A stretch of 47,559 nucleotides of DNA from Bacteroidota bacterium (lineage in GTDB: Bacteria > Bacteroidota > Bacteroidia > Flavobacteriales > Flavobacteriaceae): the NCBI GenBank assembly GCA_023390775.1, contig JAEWCF010000032.1, forward strand, positions 1 through 47,559, given 5' to 3'. This document shows positions 1-8,738 of the stretch, in pieces (position 1 is the stretch's first letter; every line of letters starts with the position of its first letter). The notes under the pieces were generated by a model. It did not search any database. It was given only the letters and a program-made list of their open reading frames with translations, and was not told the DNA's origin. The translations under genes and the position numbers were made by a program.

Positions 1-48
1 CCCCAGCTTAGGGTGAGGATATTCAGGTGTCAGGAAGGCGATTTTCAT
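1..48 (-). CDS. Glycosyltransferase family 4, N-terminal fragment (cut by window edge)
   Basis: Only the first 16 codons are inside the window; the gene continues past the left edge. The peptide reads MKIAFLTPEYPHPKLG, which is the usual opening of GT-B family 4 glycosyltransferases (first beta strand followed by a TPEYP turn). Its ATG at 48-46 overlaps the TGA of the methyltransferase upstream in the same 4-base ATGA arrangement used throughout this operon, which supports it being a real co-transcribed gene. Sugar specificity cannot be judged from so short a piece. Confidence 0.6.
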   Translation of the reverse strand, partial: MKIAFLTPEYPHPKLG

Positions 49-1013
49 GATTTCACCCAGGTTGCGGCAAGGTATCGCCCGTTTGCGCCCCGGTGGTCGA
101 TGAGTTCACGCTCGCGGATTTGAAAGGCCTCGGGAAGTTCGCTTTCCAGATATCCGAAGAAACCGTAAGACCGCGAGGAAACCAATCGATAATCCTTGAG
201 GCTGTTTGCCATCTTGCGCAACGAGATCCCCGAACCGATGGAATATGGCAGGCCGTCCACATGAATATCGGTGACGCTCCAAATTTCTTCCTCGGTCATT
301 CTTTTGGCGATGGCCCTTTTTTCGAGCAAACGGTCGTTGACTTCGTCGATATAACTGCGCATGCCCAGAAATCGTTTGGCGGCGAGACGGGTGCCTTTTG
401 GAACGATCCCAAAGATTCGTTTAGGGAAGTTTCTGTGCCGAGCGGACTCAAGTTCCGTGCGCCGCGCGAGGTATTGCGGGTCCTGCAGGTAATCGCCGTT
501 GGGGTCCTGCAGGTGGATGATGACCCCCCCCGGATCTTGCAGCGCGCTTATCGTGGACAGGAATTTCTTGATATCGGGAATATGGTGCAGTACCGAACAG
601 ATCAGGATCACATCGTACTTCCCTTCGATCGATTCGGCAGGACCGCTTTGCAATGCGGCCGGAATCTTCCAGCCATCTGCCCGAAGGCGCGCACGTTCAA
701 GCATTTTGGCCGAAGTATCGGCAAGGGTTACGCTTCCGATATGGGCCCCGAGCGAAGAATCGAGAATCAGTTGCGTACTGAGCCCCGTGCCGCATCCGAC
801 ATCGAGAAGTTTGGCGCCATCGGCCACAAGCCCCGACAAATCCCCCGCCAGCAACCCGGCTTGCCTGCCAAGGCTGGACCACATATCGGCGTGCACCTCA
901 TCATAGTGCGCCGCCTCGACATCGTGGAATACGACGTTGACGACCTCGTGGAACTCCGCGGGCGAAAGGTTGCTGCGTGTTTTGCGGATCAAGGGCAAGA
1001 GGGTATCGTACAT
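45..1013 (-). CDS. Class I SAM-dependent methyltransferase
   Basis: This 322-residue cytosolic protein carries the SAM-binding glycine loop DVGCGTG at residues 71-77 and a post-II stretch SVLHHIPDIKKFL near residue 145, as in Methyltransf_11/25 enzymes. I place the start at the ATG at 1013; a TTG three codons upstream is also open but less likely. It ends in an ATGA overlap with the next glycosyltransferase gene and is preceded by a 54 bp gap holding a weak -7-like element (TATAATTG, 1027-1034). The position inside a glycan operon suggests it methylates a sugar or glycan end. Because the operon also encodes a Wzt with a C-terminal substrate domain, a chain-capping role is conceivable but is inference. 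The acceptor is unknown. Confidence 0.85.
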   Translation of the reverse strand: MYDTLLPLIRKTRSNLSPAEFHEVVNVVFHDVEAAHYDEVHADMWSSLGRQAGLLAGDLSGLVADGAKLLDVGCGTGLSTQLILDSSLGAHIGSVTLADTSAKMLERARLRADGWKIPAALQSGPAESIEGKYDVILICSVLHHIPDIKKFLSTISALQDPGGVIIHLQDPNGDYLQDPQYLARRTELESARHRNFPKRIFGIVPKGTRLAAKRFLGMRSYIDEVNDRLLEKRAIAKRMTEEEIWSVTDIHVDGLPYSIGSGISLRKMANSLKDYRLVSSRSYGFFGYLESELPEAFQIRERELIDHRGANGRYLAATWVKS

Positions 1014-1067
1014 GGCAATCAAAGTGCAATTATACCACTATTTTGGCAGGATAGCCGCGAAAATGGC

Positions 1068-1640
1068 CTAAGAAAGATTGCCGATATAGGATTCGGATCC
1101 CCGGTTCGAGATGACCTGGGCAAGCGGCGCCGCGACGACGGAACCGGCATCCACATCGGTCATTACCACGGCATTGGCGCCAATGAGGGCATCGTCACCA
1201 ATCGAAATATTCCCGAGCACAACGCAGTTCGGCCCGAAAAAAACACGGTTCCCGACACGAGGCACACCGGCGCTTTTGCCCCGGTTGAGCACGCCGATGG
1301 TCATGCCCTGCGAGAGGTTGCAATTCTCGCCGATGACGGTGTCGCCGTGAATGACGATTCCGCCAAAGTGGCCGATATAAAGGCCCTTGCCTATCCTGGT
1401 GCGGTAGGAGATGTCAAACCCAAAACGGTACTTGATCCGGCGCAGCCAAAGGTAAAAAAAGTAGAAAAGCACGCGGTTTTTCCTGCGGTAATGCTGCGTG
1501 AGCCTGAAGATGACGCTGAACCGCATGCCGGGAGTGGACTCGACAAACATGACCTTCAAAAATGCCAGGAAACCGAATTCACCCCTTCGTCCATAGCGAA
1601 GGAAATCCTGCTCGATAAGGTATTTGGCAGATTCACCCAT
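1068..1640 (-). CDS. Hexapeptide-repeat (left-handed beta-helix) O-acyltransferase, serine acetyltransferase-like
   Basis: This is a predicted 190-residue protein. The second half contains imperfect hexapeptide repeats (for example IGKGLYIGHFGGIVIHGDTVIGENC and later IGDDALIGANAVV in separate coils), which fold into the left-handed beta-helix of CysE/WcaB-type acetyltransferases; the His in the GGIVIHGDT segment matches the usual catalytic region. I chose the ATG at 1640 (MGESAKYLIEQDF) because upstream codons would run deep into the preceding gene; this leaves an 8 bp overlap with the GT-B gene. It probably O-acetylates a sugar of the glycan in the cytoplasm. True serine acetyltransferase is less likely given the context and short N-terminal domain. 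Confidence 0.8.
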   Translation of the reverse strand: MGESAKYLIEQDFLRYGRRGEFGFLAFLKVMFVESTPGMRFSVIFRLTQHYRRKNRVLFYFFYLWLRRIKYRFGFDISYRTRIGKGLYIGHFGGIVIHGDTVIGENCNLSQGMTIGVLNRGKSAGVPRVGNRVFFGPNCVVLGNISIGDDALIGANAVVMTDVDAGSVVAAPLAQVISNRGSESYIGNLS

Positions 1641-3030
1641 TGACAATCTTCTTGAATCCATCCACGATGCGCTGTGACGCGCCGTTTGCAGGCTGGCAGT
1701 TAATTTTGGCAAACCATTCCCTGGCAGCCTCTACGGTCGGTCCGGGTTGCGTCAGCCCGCGTTTGATGACCTCCGCCATTTCGCCCGGCGAATCGATCCA
1801 CAACACGGCATCGCGTGAAGGCATGGATCGGAAATGTACGAATTTATAGATCGTTTTCACGGACCAGCCGGTATTTGTGCCGCTCTCGACATCATAGTTT
1901 ATATAAGCGCACGGTTTGCCGAAGCACGCATAGTCGAAAACCATGGACGACCCCAGGTTGATGACCATCTCGGTGTGCGCGATCGTGTTCATCTGCAGAT
2001 CCAGGTCCTCGTTTGTGGGAATGACCGTGTTCCAGGCTTCGCCCATCTTCTTCCACTTGGGATCCAGCGGGATGATGAGGCCGCGGGTTGCTTCCAGGAC
2101 GCGGTCATAGCGATCGGAAAAATCCACGGGGCACCTCCTGAACAAGATGCCGAGGTTTTGCCCCTCGGCATTCAGGCTTCGGACTGCTGAAGCGGTATCT
2201 TCCAGAAATTGAGGGTCGTGCGGCGAAGTCGTCACGTCGTCGCCCGAAAAGCAGATGTATTTTCGTTCCGGATCAAGCCCGTATTGGGCAAAGAACTCTT
2301 CGCGGGACAGGACGCGTTCCTTTTGGAAATGCGGCTCGAATTGCGGCGTACCTCCCACGATGACGCGGTCCCGCGAAATATAGTCGTGATAGTGCAACAG
2401 TTCCGACTCCATGTGCCGGCTCCACACAAAATACCAGTCCGGCTCCAGCGCCATGGTCGCCTTGGGCAGGTTGTCCCAGGAAAATATGAAGGTCGAAGTC
2501 GGAATGCCCAGATCCTGAGCGGCCAGCATCGGCGCGATCGCGCGGACGATCCGCTGGTTGGTGCAAAATAAAAGGTCCGGCTTGTGCTCGGTCAACAGCG
2601 CGGCGCAATTCCGGTAATACGGCGTCTGCCTTTCCAATTTGTGGATCTTCCGGCGGACACGCAATGAGCCCGATCTTGCCGAATGTGTGGCCAGATAGCC
2701 GTGCATCCACAGGCTCTTAAGCGCCTGCCGAACATTTCGATAACTAAAGGGAAAGCGGTACTTTTTGTAAATTTCATCCCCGGATTTTTCCTGATTCCTG
2801 CGCAAATCGAACTCGATCCGCAGGGTTTTGAGCAGATGCGTTTTCCAATGGATGACACCCTCGGCACGTACCTCAGGGAAACCGAGGCTGCCAAGGTCGA
2901 AGGCCGTGTCGTTCCAAAAAACGATTTCAAGGCCGTTGCGCCGGGCAATCTGGTAGAAATCGGTGTAGGCAAAATTGCGAAGGCCTACGCCGTCCGGGAC
3001 CAGGATCAATATTTTTTTTTGACCGGGCAT
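1633..3030 (-). CDS. GT-B fold glycosyl/glycerophospho-transferase-like protein
   Basis: This is a 465-residue protein without membrane segments. It starts MPGQKKILILVPDG, a typical GT-B N-terminal beta strand. The C-terminal half has GGTPQFEPH and NLGSSMVFDYACFGKP, resembling the donor-binding region of CDP-glycerol glycerophosphotransferases and related surface-carbohydrate transferases. The ATG at 3030 directly abuts the asnB stop codon and the 3' end overlaps the hexapeptide acyltransferase start by 8 bp, so it is translated within the operon. The likely role is transfer of a sugar (possibly the nonulosonate made by the neighbouring neuA/B/C) or a phospho-group onto the growing glycan. 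The specific donor is not readable from sequence. Confidence 0.7.
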   Translation of the reverse strand: MPGQKKILILVPDGVGLRNFAYTDFYQIARRNGLEIVFWNDTAFDLGSLGFPEVRAEGVIHWKTHLLKTLRIEFDLRRNQEKSGDEIYKKYRFPFSYRNVRQALKSLWMHGYLATHSARSGSLRVRRKIHKLERQTPYYRNCAALLTEHKPDLLFCTNQRIVRAIAPMLAAQDLGIPTSTFIFSWDNLPKATMALEPDWYFVWSRHMESELLHYHDYISRDRVIVGGTPQFEPHFQKERVLSREEFFAQYGLDPERKYICFSGDDVTTSPHDPQFLEDTASAVRSLNAEGQNLGILFRRCPVDFSDRYDRVLEATRGLIIPLDPKWKKMGEAWNTVIPTNEDLDLQMNTIAHTEMVINLGSSMVFDYACFGKPCAYINYDVESGTNTGWSVKTIYKFVHFRSMPSRDAVLWIDSPGEMAEVIKRGLTQPGPTVEAAREWFAKINCQPANGASQRIVDGFKKIVNG

Positions 3031-4767
3031 CTATTTCGATTCGGTTATGGATGATTCATCGTTCTGCAACAGGTCAAGTGCAAGGTTTGCCCACTGCCAT
3101 ATGTGGAAGGCCGATTGGTTGTCGCCGTTCCGGTATTGGCTCCATTCCTTGCGCAGGGCATCGGCGTCAAACCACCGGGCAAAAGGCGATTGCAGTATGG
3201 CTTCGACCTGGCCCGATATGAAGGCGCTCAAGTCGCCCGCGAGCCACTCCCGCTGGGGCGTCTGCAGGGGCCTTTTTGGCGCGAAGACGAGATCGGCCGC
3301 GAGGAATTCCGACGCAATCTCGCGCAGCATCTTCTTGGTCACGCCGTTCCTGATTTTATATTCCGCCGGAAGCGAAAAAGCGAATTCCACCATATTATGG
3401 TCAAGGAATGGCTCCCGAAGTTCCGTTGAGTAAGCCATCGAAACCCTGTCATTAAACCGCAGCGCACGCGGAATCTTGGTGTAAAACAGGTCGCGGTACT
3501 GCAGGTTGAGCATCGCATCGTCAAACGGCTTTGGATAATCCGGTTTTTGGGCATGCGACAAAAATTCGGGGGACAGGACACCCGGGCGCAGCGGTGATGC
3601 GGCCACTCCCTGCACAACGGAGTCGATGTTTTTTGTATAGTAATCGTATCCGGCCCATTGCTCGTCCATGCCCTGGCCGTCCAGGAGCACGATTGTTCCC
3701 TGCGAACGGGCCGTCTTGAATAGCTGAGAATAAGCAAGGGTCGGGATTCCGCCGAACGGCTCATCCTGATGATGCGCCATAAGCCGTGCAAGGCCGGGTA
3801 CCTCCTTGCTGTTCAATAAAACCTTTTCCAACGGGTTGCCTGTCGCTGAAATCATCATTTCCACCCAAGGCAATTCATCATAATCCGGATGGCCCGTGTA
3901 GAAAGTATAGGCTTTTATATTTTTGGGACTACCCGCATAATCGTTGACCATGGCCAGCAGGACCGAGCTGTCAAGCCCGCCACTTATATTGAAACCCACG
4001 GGAACATCGGCCCTGAACCGCAGCCGCACGCTGTTGCGCAAAAGCCCCAGGTAATGTTCTTTTGCCTCGCCGTAGGAAAGCCCCGAAGGCTGCCGCCCCA
4101 CCGCCGAAACGAAATCATACCATTGCCCGGACTGAAGCTTTCCGTCGGCGAACGTGAGCCAATTGCCGCCCGGAAGTTGCCGGATGCCTTCCCAAAACGT
4201 TTCGTCGGGCATCCCGTAGGACCCAAAGGCAAGGAATGATGCCCAGGCTTTCTCTTCGGGCAGTTTCCGGATCCCGGCCGCGAAGAGCGACTTTATTTCG
4301 GACGCGAAATAAAACGTACCCTGGTCAAAATGGTAATAAAAAGGCTTTACGCCGAAACGGTCGCGCGCGGCAAAGAGCGTTTTTTCCCGATTGTCCCAGA
4401 TCGCAAACGAGAACATTCCGTTAAAACGCCCAAGGCATTCTTTTCCCCATTTTATATAGGCGGCGAGCAGGACTTCGGTGTCGCATTGCGTACGGAAGGG
4501 ATAATCGGCCAACTCATCCTTCAGTTCGAGATAATTGTAAACCTCGCCGTTGAACACCATCACGTATCGCCCGGAGGCATCCGCAAAGGGCTGGTTGGCG
4601 TCTTCCGAAAGGTCGATGATCGACAGCCGGTTATGGCCGAGCACGGCGTGGCCTGCGTCTTCGTAGAGGCCGGTCGCGTCGGGCCCGCGGTGTTTTTGCG
4701 CATGCAACATTTCCAGCAAGGCCGGTTTAAAATTACCGTTGCCGATAATTCCGGCTATTCCGCACAT
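3031..4767 (-). CDS. asnB: Asparagine synthase-like glutamine amidotransferase
   Basis: This is a 578-residue two-domain enzyme. The class II glutaminase domain begins with the catalytic Cys2 (MCGIAGIIG) and contains HRGPD (26-30), GHNRLSIIDLS (44-54) and FNGEVYNY (72-79). The synthetase domain has the PP-loop SGGLDSS at 262-268. Such proteins make asparagine in primary metabolism, but copies inside O-antigen loci (for example WbpS/WbmI-type) are thought to amidate sugar carboxylates. The start overlaps the neuA stop by 13 bp, so it belongs to the nonulosonate operon, and uronic acids are also made in this window. I therefore favour amidation of a glycan carboxylate over asparagine synthesis. 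This is inference; both catalytic centres look intact. Confidence 0.88.
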   Translation of the reverse strand: MCGIAGIIGNGNFKPALLEMLHAQKHRGPDATGLYEDAGHAVLGHNRLSIIDLSEDANQPFADASGRYVMVFNGEVYNYLELKDELADYPFRTQCDTEVLLAAYIKWGKECLGRFNGMFSFAIWDNREKTLFAARDRFGVKPFYYHFDQGTFYFASEIKSLFAAGIRKLPEEKAWASFLAFGSYGMPDETFWEGIRQLPGGNWLTFADGKLQSGQWYDFVSAVGRQPSGLSYGEAKEHYLGLLRNSVRLRFRADVPVGFNISGGLDSSVLLAMVNDYAGSPKNIKAYTFYTGHPDYDELPWVEMMISATGNPLEKVLLNSKEVPGLARLMAHHQDEPFGGIPTLAYSQLFKTARSQGTIVLLDGQGMDEQWAGYDYYTKNIDSVVQGVAASPLRPGVLSPEFLSHAQKPDYPKPFDDAMLNLQYRDLFYTKIPRALRFNDRVSMAYSTELREPFLDHNMVEFAFSLPAEYKIRNGVTKKMLREIASEFLAADLVFAPKRPLQTPQREWLAGDLSAFISGQVEAILQSPFARWFDADALRKEWSQYRNGDNQSAFHIWQWANLALDLLQNDESSITESK

Positions 4768-5459
4768 CGGGCCTGGGATTTAAAAATTTGCTCGGCTTTT
4801 TGCCAGTCTTCCTCGGTATCGATGTTGACGTACAGTTCCCGTGGCGATTCCAGATATCCGATGGAATCTCCGTAAAGGGTGCCTCTTTTGATTGCCGATA
4901 CCCTGGAAAGGTAAATGCTTCCGTCCCGGTGATAGGCTTCGGGCAAGTCCTGCCGACGCGGAATAATGTTTACCTCGCCGGTGGAAATTTTCAATGTGCC
5001 ATCGGCGGAAGCCTCAAACACCCAATGCGGGTTGTATTCGTGGGGAACCCTCCGGACCGACACCAACGAATCGGTTCCGGCATCAATAAATTTGGCGATC
5101 GCGGCATCCAAAAATTCAACGGTCCTGAACGGGCTCGTGGGTTGCAAAAGGCAAACGGCGTCAAACCGTTCTCCAACCGATTCCATAAACTCCACGGCAT
5201 GTGTGATCACCGCCACGGTCGGCGTATGGTCCAGGGCCAATTCGGCGGGCCGCGTAAAGGGAACTTCCAGTCCCGCTTCCTTCCCCACGGCAATGATGGC
5301 AGGATCGTCGCTTGAAAGAATGCTTTTTGACAGGCCGCCACACCGGAGCGCGACCTGCGCCGAATGCGAAAGCAAGGGCTTGTCCCCCAGCAAACGGATA
5401 TTTTTGCCCGGAACGCCCTTGGATCCGCCGCGAGCCAGTATGATGCCCAGGATCCGCAT
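4755..5459 (-). CDS. neuA: Acylneuraminate cytidylyltransferase family (CMP-nonulosonate synthetase)
   Basis: This is a 234-residue cytosolic enzyme. The nucleotide-binding motif LARGGSKGVPGKN is at residues 8-20, followed by LLQPTSPFR near residue 105, both hallmarks of the NeuA/PseF/LegF family that activates a nine-carbon sugar with CTP. It follows neuC with a 4-base ATGA overlap (5459) and precedes asnB with a 13 bp overlap, completing a neuB-neuC-neuA block. The family does not by itself tell sialic, legionaminic or pseudaminic acid apart; the accompanying NeuC and NeuB are of a deviant type (see those entries). The length is normal for the catalytic domain alone, without a fused phosphatase. 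Confidence 0.9.
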   Translation of the reverse strand: MRILGIILARGGSKGVPGKNIRLLGDKPLLSHSAQVALRCGGLSKSILSSDDPAIIAVGKEAGLEVPFTRPAELALDHTPTVAVITHAVEFMESVGERFDAVCLLQPTSPFRTVEFLDAAIAKFIDAGTDSLVSVRRVPHEYNPHWVFEASADGTLKISTGEVNIIPRRQDLPEAYHRDGSIYLSRVSAIKRGTLYGDSIGYLESPRELYVNIDTEEDWQKAEQIFKSQARCAE

Positions 5460-6613
5460 CAGTAGGTGATGGTTTTGTGGAAATGAAGCGGAAATTCCTC
5501 AAGCACCCTTGCGATCCTCTCCCCCGAAAACCCGTCGCCATAGATGGTGATGCCCGAAGGAGGCCGGTTTTGAAGATGTTTTTGGATGGCTGCGCGGATC
5601 TGTTCCTTGTCGTAATCGGTATCGATGACGTTGGACCCTCGAAGCCTGCGGTTTTGCCGTGTACCGATATTGACTACCGGAACGCCCAGATAGGCGCTTT
5701 CGCGAATCCCGACGCTGGAATTTCCCACCAGGCATCGGCAATTGCGGATGAGCCTCAGGAAATCGGCGGGTTCCATGTTTTTGAAGAACAATATATTCTG
5801 CGGATTGTGCCGCTCGCGGTAGGAACGGATCCCGTTGGATGTCCCGTCGGCGCCCGCGTCCACATTAGGCCAGAACCAAAATGTCGGCATCCCGATCTCG
5901 TGGATGACCTCCAGGGTTTTCCAGACATCTTCCCGCGCCTGGGCGTACTCGGTGGTCACGGGGTGTTGCATGACCACAAGGTATCCGTCGCGCCAATTGT
6001 CGGCCCGGCCAACGCCTCCGTATTTTTGTACGGGATCGAAATCGGTAGTGTTCTCGGCAACGATTTCCCTTGCCAGGTCTATCGAGGGACAGCCCGTGTT
6101 GATCACCGAATCGGGATCTTCGCCCATCCTGATGACACGGTCGCGGGCATCATCGGACGCCACCAGGTGCAGATCGGCCAGTTTGGTATTGGCGTGGCGA
6201 ACCTTTTCATCGATGTTGCCGGTGACCTCGCCGCCCTGGATGTGGACAAGCGGGATGTTCTGGTAGGAAGCCGCGATTGAGGTCGCAATGGTTTCGAATC
6301 GGTCGGCGACGGTAACCACGGCGTCGGGTTTCAGGTTGTAAAAGACGGTCGAAAGTTCCATCACCGCCAGGCCCGTCGTCTTGGCCATTGCCGTCGGGTT
6401 CTCGCCTTCAAGGACGACAAACACCTTTTCGTCGATGGTAAATCCGTCCTTTTCAATGTAATCCACGGCGCTTCCGTATCGGTCAAGCAACGCCGAACCC
6501 GCCACCACCAGCTGCAGCTGCAATTTATCGCTGTCGCGGATGGCCTTCAGGGCCGACTTGATCCTGCTGTATGACGGGCGCGCCGTGATGACGACGCATA
6601 TCTTTCTTTTCAT
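5459..6613 (-). CDS. neuC: UDP-N-acetyl-hexosamine 2-epimerase, hydrolysing (NeuC/LegG-like)
   Basis: A GT-B-like epimerase of 384 residues starts at ATG 6613 in an ATGA overlap with neuB. Family features are the N-terminal strand and loop ICVVITARPSYSRIKS, a central VTVADRFETIATSIAAS, HIQGGEVTGNIDEKVRH (the GGE-T-G-DE-RH signature) and a C-terminal GNSSVGIRESAYLGVPVVN. The enzyme releases a 2-epimerised N-acetyl sugar from its UDP form, the precursor of nonulosonic acids. The first loop reads TARPSYS where classical NeuC and LegG have GTRAEYG or GTRADYG, so it belongs to a side branch and its substrate (UDP-GlcNAc or UDP-diNAcBac) is uncertain. UDP-diNAcBac could come from the PglF/E/D proteins of this window. 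Confidence 0.88.
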   Translation of the reverse strand: MKRKICVVITARPSYSRIKSALKAIRDSDKLQLQLVVAGSALLDRYGSAVDYIEKDGFTIDEKVFVVLEGENPTAMAKTTGLAVMELSTVFYNLKPDAVVTVADRFETIATSIAASYQNIPLVHIQGGEVTGNIDEKVRHANTKLADLHLVASDDARDRVIRMGEDPDSVINTGCPSIDLAREIVAENTTDFDPVQKYGGVGRADNWRDGYLVVMQHPVTTEYAQAREDVWKTLEVIHEIGMPTFWFWPNVDAGADGTSNGIRSYRERHNPQNILFFKNMEPADFLRLIRNCRCLVGNSSVGIRESAYLGVPVVNIGTRQNRRLRGSNVIDTDYDKEQIRAAIQKHLQNRPPSGITIYGDGFSGERIARVLEEFPLHFHKTITY

Positions 6614-7623
6614 ATAAGGTCTTCCTCGTTTAAAAACGACCATTTTGCAAGCGGGCGGTTGGTCCTACGGCCGACCACGGACGCATAATCGGCGGCGGGA
6701 ATGCCCATGCCTCCGGGCTTCTTGGACTCCAGGTCGCGGACCGAGAGCACTTCCCCGGCGGACAAATCGCGGTTGACCGCGAGCGATTTCCCAAATATTT
6801 TTTTGACTTCGGCGTATGCCCGGATGTCATCCTTGTCTACCGGGTGTGCCAACGCAACTTCAATCTCGCGCACCGATTGTACCAGGTAAGCGGTTTCGGA
6901 AAGGGTGAGCGACGATTTGGCATCCGGCCCGAACTGCGCCCGGTCAAACACCACGTGGAATTCAAGGATTTGCGCACCCAGGGCGGCGGCGGCAATGCAT
7001 GTGGCCGGTTTTGAGGAGTGGTCCGAATATCCTGTGCGCAATCCGTACCGTTCCCTGAGGAACGCGATCTGGTTGAGCCCGTACTGTTCGGGTTCGGTGG
7101 GATAGGCGGTCGTACACTGCAACAGGGCAACTTCGGTGCGTTGCCCGCGAAGGAACATGACGCTGCGGTCGAGCTCGGCCAGGTCGCTCATGCCCGAAGA
7201 CAGAATGACCGGTTTTCCCGTTTGTGCAATCCGGTCCAGCATCAGCAAATTCGCAATCTCGCCGGAGCCTATCTTGTACGCGGTTACGCCCAGCTGTTCG
7301 AGCAATTCAACGGCCGCAAGGCTGAAGGGCGAACACAAAAAATCGACGCCGGCCCGGTCACAGTGATCCTTGAGGCCCTGCCATTGCTCCGGTGTGAACT
7401 CCATCCGGCGCCAGTAATCCTGCCGCGTTTCATCCTCATAGGAGAATTTAACCCGGAAAGGCTCGTGGACACTGCTTTCGGCATCGGCGATGTGCATCTG
7501 GAACTTTACCGCGTCCACTCCGGCATCGGCAAGGGCATCGATGTAGGAATGCGCCATACCCAGGCTTCCCTCATGGGCCTGCCCGACTTCGGCGATCAGG
7601 TAAACTTTATCGTCTTGCATCAT
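6610..7623 (-). CDS. neuB: Nonulosonate (sialic/legionaminic-type) synthase, NeuB family
   Basis: This is a predicted 337-residue PEP-dependent aldolase-type synthase. It has an N-terminal TIM-barrel domain and a C-terminal SAF/antifreeze-like domain (around SLAVNRDLSAGEVLSVRDL ... KPGGMGIPA). The two metal-ligand histidines of NeuB appear present in YSDHSS and LEFHVVFD. The opening reads AEVGQAHEGSLG instead of the common AEIG-NHNG, and the downstream motif is GPDAKSS where typical members have GPDHxxS, so this is a divergent subfamily. I start at one of two adjacent ATGs (7623 or 7620), because only 20 bp separate it from the acyltransferase gene. It condenses PEP with a six-carbon N-acyl sugar delivered by NeuC; the exact product is unknown. 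Confidence 0.88.
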   Translation of the reverse strand: MMQDDKVYLIAEVGQAHEGSLGMAHSYIDALADAGVDAVKFQMHIADAESSVHEPFRVKFSYEDETRQDYWRRMEFTPEQWQGLKDHCDRAGVDFLCSPFSLAAVELLEQLGVTAYKIGSGEIANLLMLDRIAQTGKPVILSSGMSDLAELDRSVMFLRGQRTEVALLQCTTAYPTEPEQYGLNQIAFLRERYGLRTGYSDHSSKPATCIAAAALGAQILEFHVVFDRAQFGPDAKSSLTLSETAYLVQSVREIEVALAHPVDKDDIRAYAEVKKIFGKSLAVNRDLSAGEVLSVRDLESKKPGGMGIPAADYASVVGRRTNRPLAKWSFLNEEDLI

Positions 7624-7643
7624 CGCGGTAAAAATATGGTTTT

Positions 7644-8738
7644 TTACGGGGTTGGCAATGCGCTGGCACGGGAAGGGAAAATGCGGTCGCGCATCCTGAG
7701 GAACCAGGTCTCGACATAACGGGTAAGCCAAAACCCCGTTCCGATGCTGACGGCCGAGGTAGCAACGAAATCCAACGCGGTGGGAAGCTCAAACCCGGCC
7801 ACGCCCATGGCGATCGTGAAGGCATAGTTCACAAACATGTGGACGATGTAAATGGAATACGACGCGAGCCCGATCCTGGCGACAAAGTCGGCGACCCGGG
7901 CCGAAAACATTCGGTCAAGTTTGCGGTTGATGTTTCGGTCGCACAGGAAAATGACCAGGAGCCCGGCGAAACCCACGTACAGCAAGGCGAAACCTATAAC
8001 CGCCGTAAACCGGGACATCTGCTCGTGCAGGATGGCAGCGAAAATGGCTCCAAACGCCAGGACCCAAACCACACGCCCGAAGCGCGAGTAAAAACGCGGG
8101 AGCGCTTCGCCGTGGAAATGATAGGCGCATGAAACCAGTACCCCGGCCAGCATCGAATCGATCCGCAGGTGGCTGAGCGTCACCGTGTGGACGGGTGAAT
8201 AAGCCCCGTAACTCAGGGCGCGGTGGAGTGCGACCGCGATCAGCATCGCCATCACCAGCCATTCAAACCAAAGCAGGCCGAGGAATTTCCTCGTAACAAG
8301 CCGGCTTCGCATCCCCAGCACCGCAAAAACGGCGAACGCGATGTAGAAATGCTCCTCGACCGCAAGCGACCAGCTCGCCGAGTAGGCCCAGGCCCAGTCG
8401 TTGAAGTAGTTCTGGACAAAAAGCATGTCGGTCAAAAAGCCGCGCCATTCAAATTTTCCCTTGTACAGGATCGGGAAAAGGTAAAGGATGTAGGTCAGGT
8501 AGTACAGCGGATAGATCTTGAAGCCGCGCCGGATCAGGAAAAGCCCGGGTTTGACATCGCCGTATTTATGATACTCGCGGAACAGCAACCCCGAAACCAG
8601 GAACCCGCTCAGCACAAAGAATAGGTCCACGCCCACCCAACCCACCATTTCGGTGAAATCAAGCAAAGGCCGGTGCCTGAAAAGCACCAGGATGATGGCC
8701 ACGCCCCGCAGGAAGTCAAGTTCGCGGCGCCTGGTCAT
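7644..8738 (-). CDS. Acyltransferase family 3 membrane protein (OafA/YrhL-like O-acetyltransferase)
   Basis: This is a 364-residue polytopic inner-membrane protein with about ten hydrophobic segments. The N-terminus carries the family signature: LDFLRGVAIILVLFRH with Arg11 and His22, then GWVGVDLFFVLSGFLVSG. Such proteins move acyl groups (usually acetyl from acetyl-CoA) across or at the membrane onto glycans. There is no C-terminal SGNH domain, so it would act alone or with another partner. It sits between a GT2 gene (4-base overlap at 8735) and neuB, which suggests decoration of the same nonulosonate-containing polymer. Confidence 0.88.
   Translation of the reverse strand: MTRRRELDFLRGVAIILVLFRHRPLLDFTEMVGWVGVDLFFVLSGFLVSGLLFREYHKYGDVKPGLFLIRRGFKIYPLYYLTYILYLFPILYKGKFEWRGFLTDMLFVQNYFNDWAWAYSASWSLAVEEHFYIAFAVFAVLGMRSRLVTRKFLGLLWFEWLVMAMLIAVALHRALSYGAYSPVHTVTLSHLRIDSMLAGVLVSCAYHFHGEALPRFYSRFGRVVWVLAFGAIFAAILHEQMSRFTAVIGFALLYVGFAGLLVIFLCDRNINRKLDRMFSARVADFVARIGLASYSIYIVHMFVNYAFTIAMGVAGFELPTALDFVATSAVSIGTGFWLTRYVETWFLRMRDRIFPSRASALPTP

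Noticed and set aside
93..1643. Long plus-strand open frame opposite the methyltransferase and acyltransferase genes
   Set aside because: It is antisense to two genes with clear motifs, shows no domain or membrane pattern, and such shadows are expected in GC-rich DNA.
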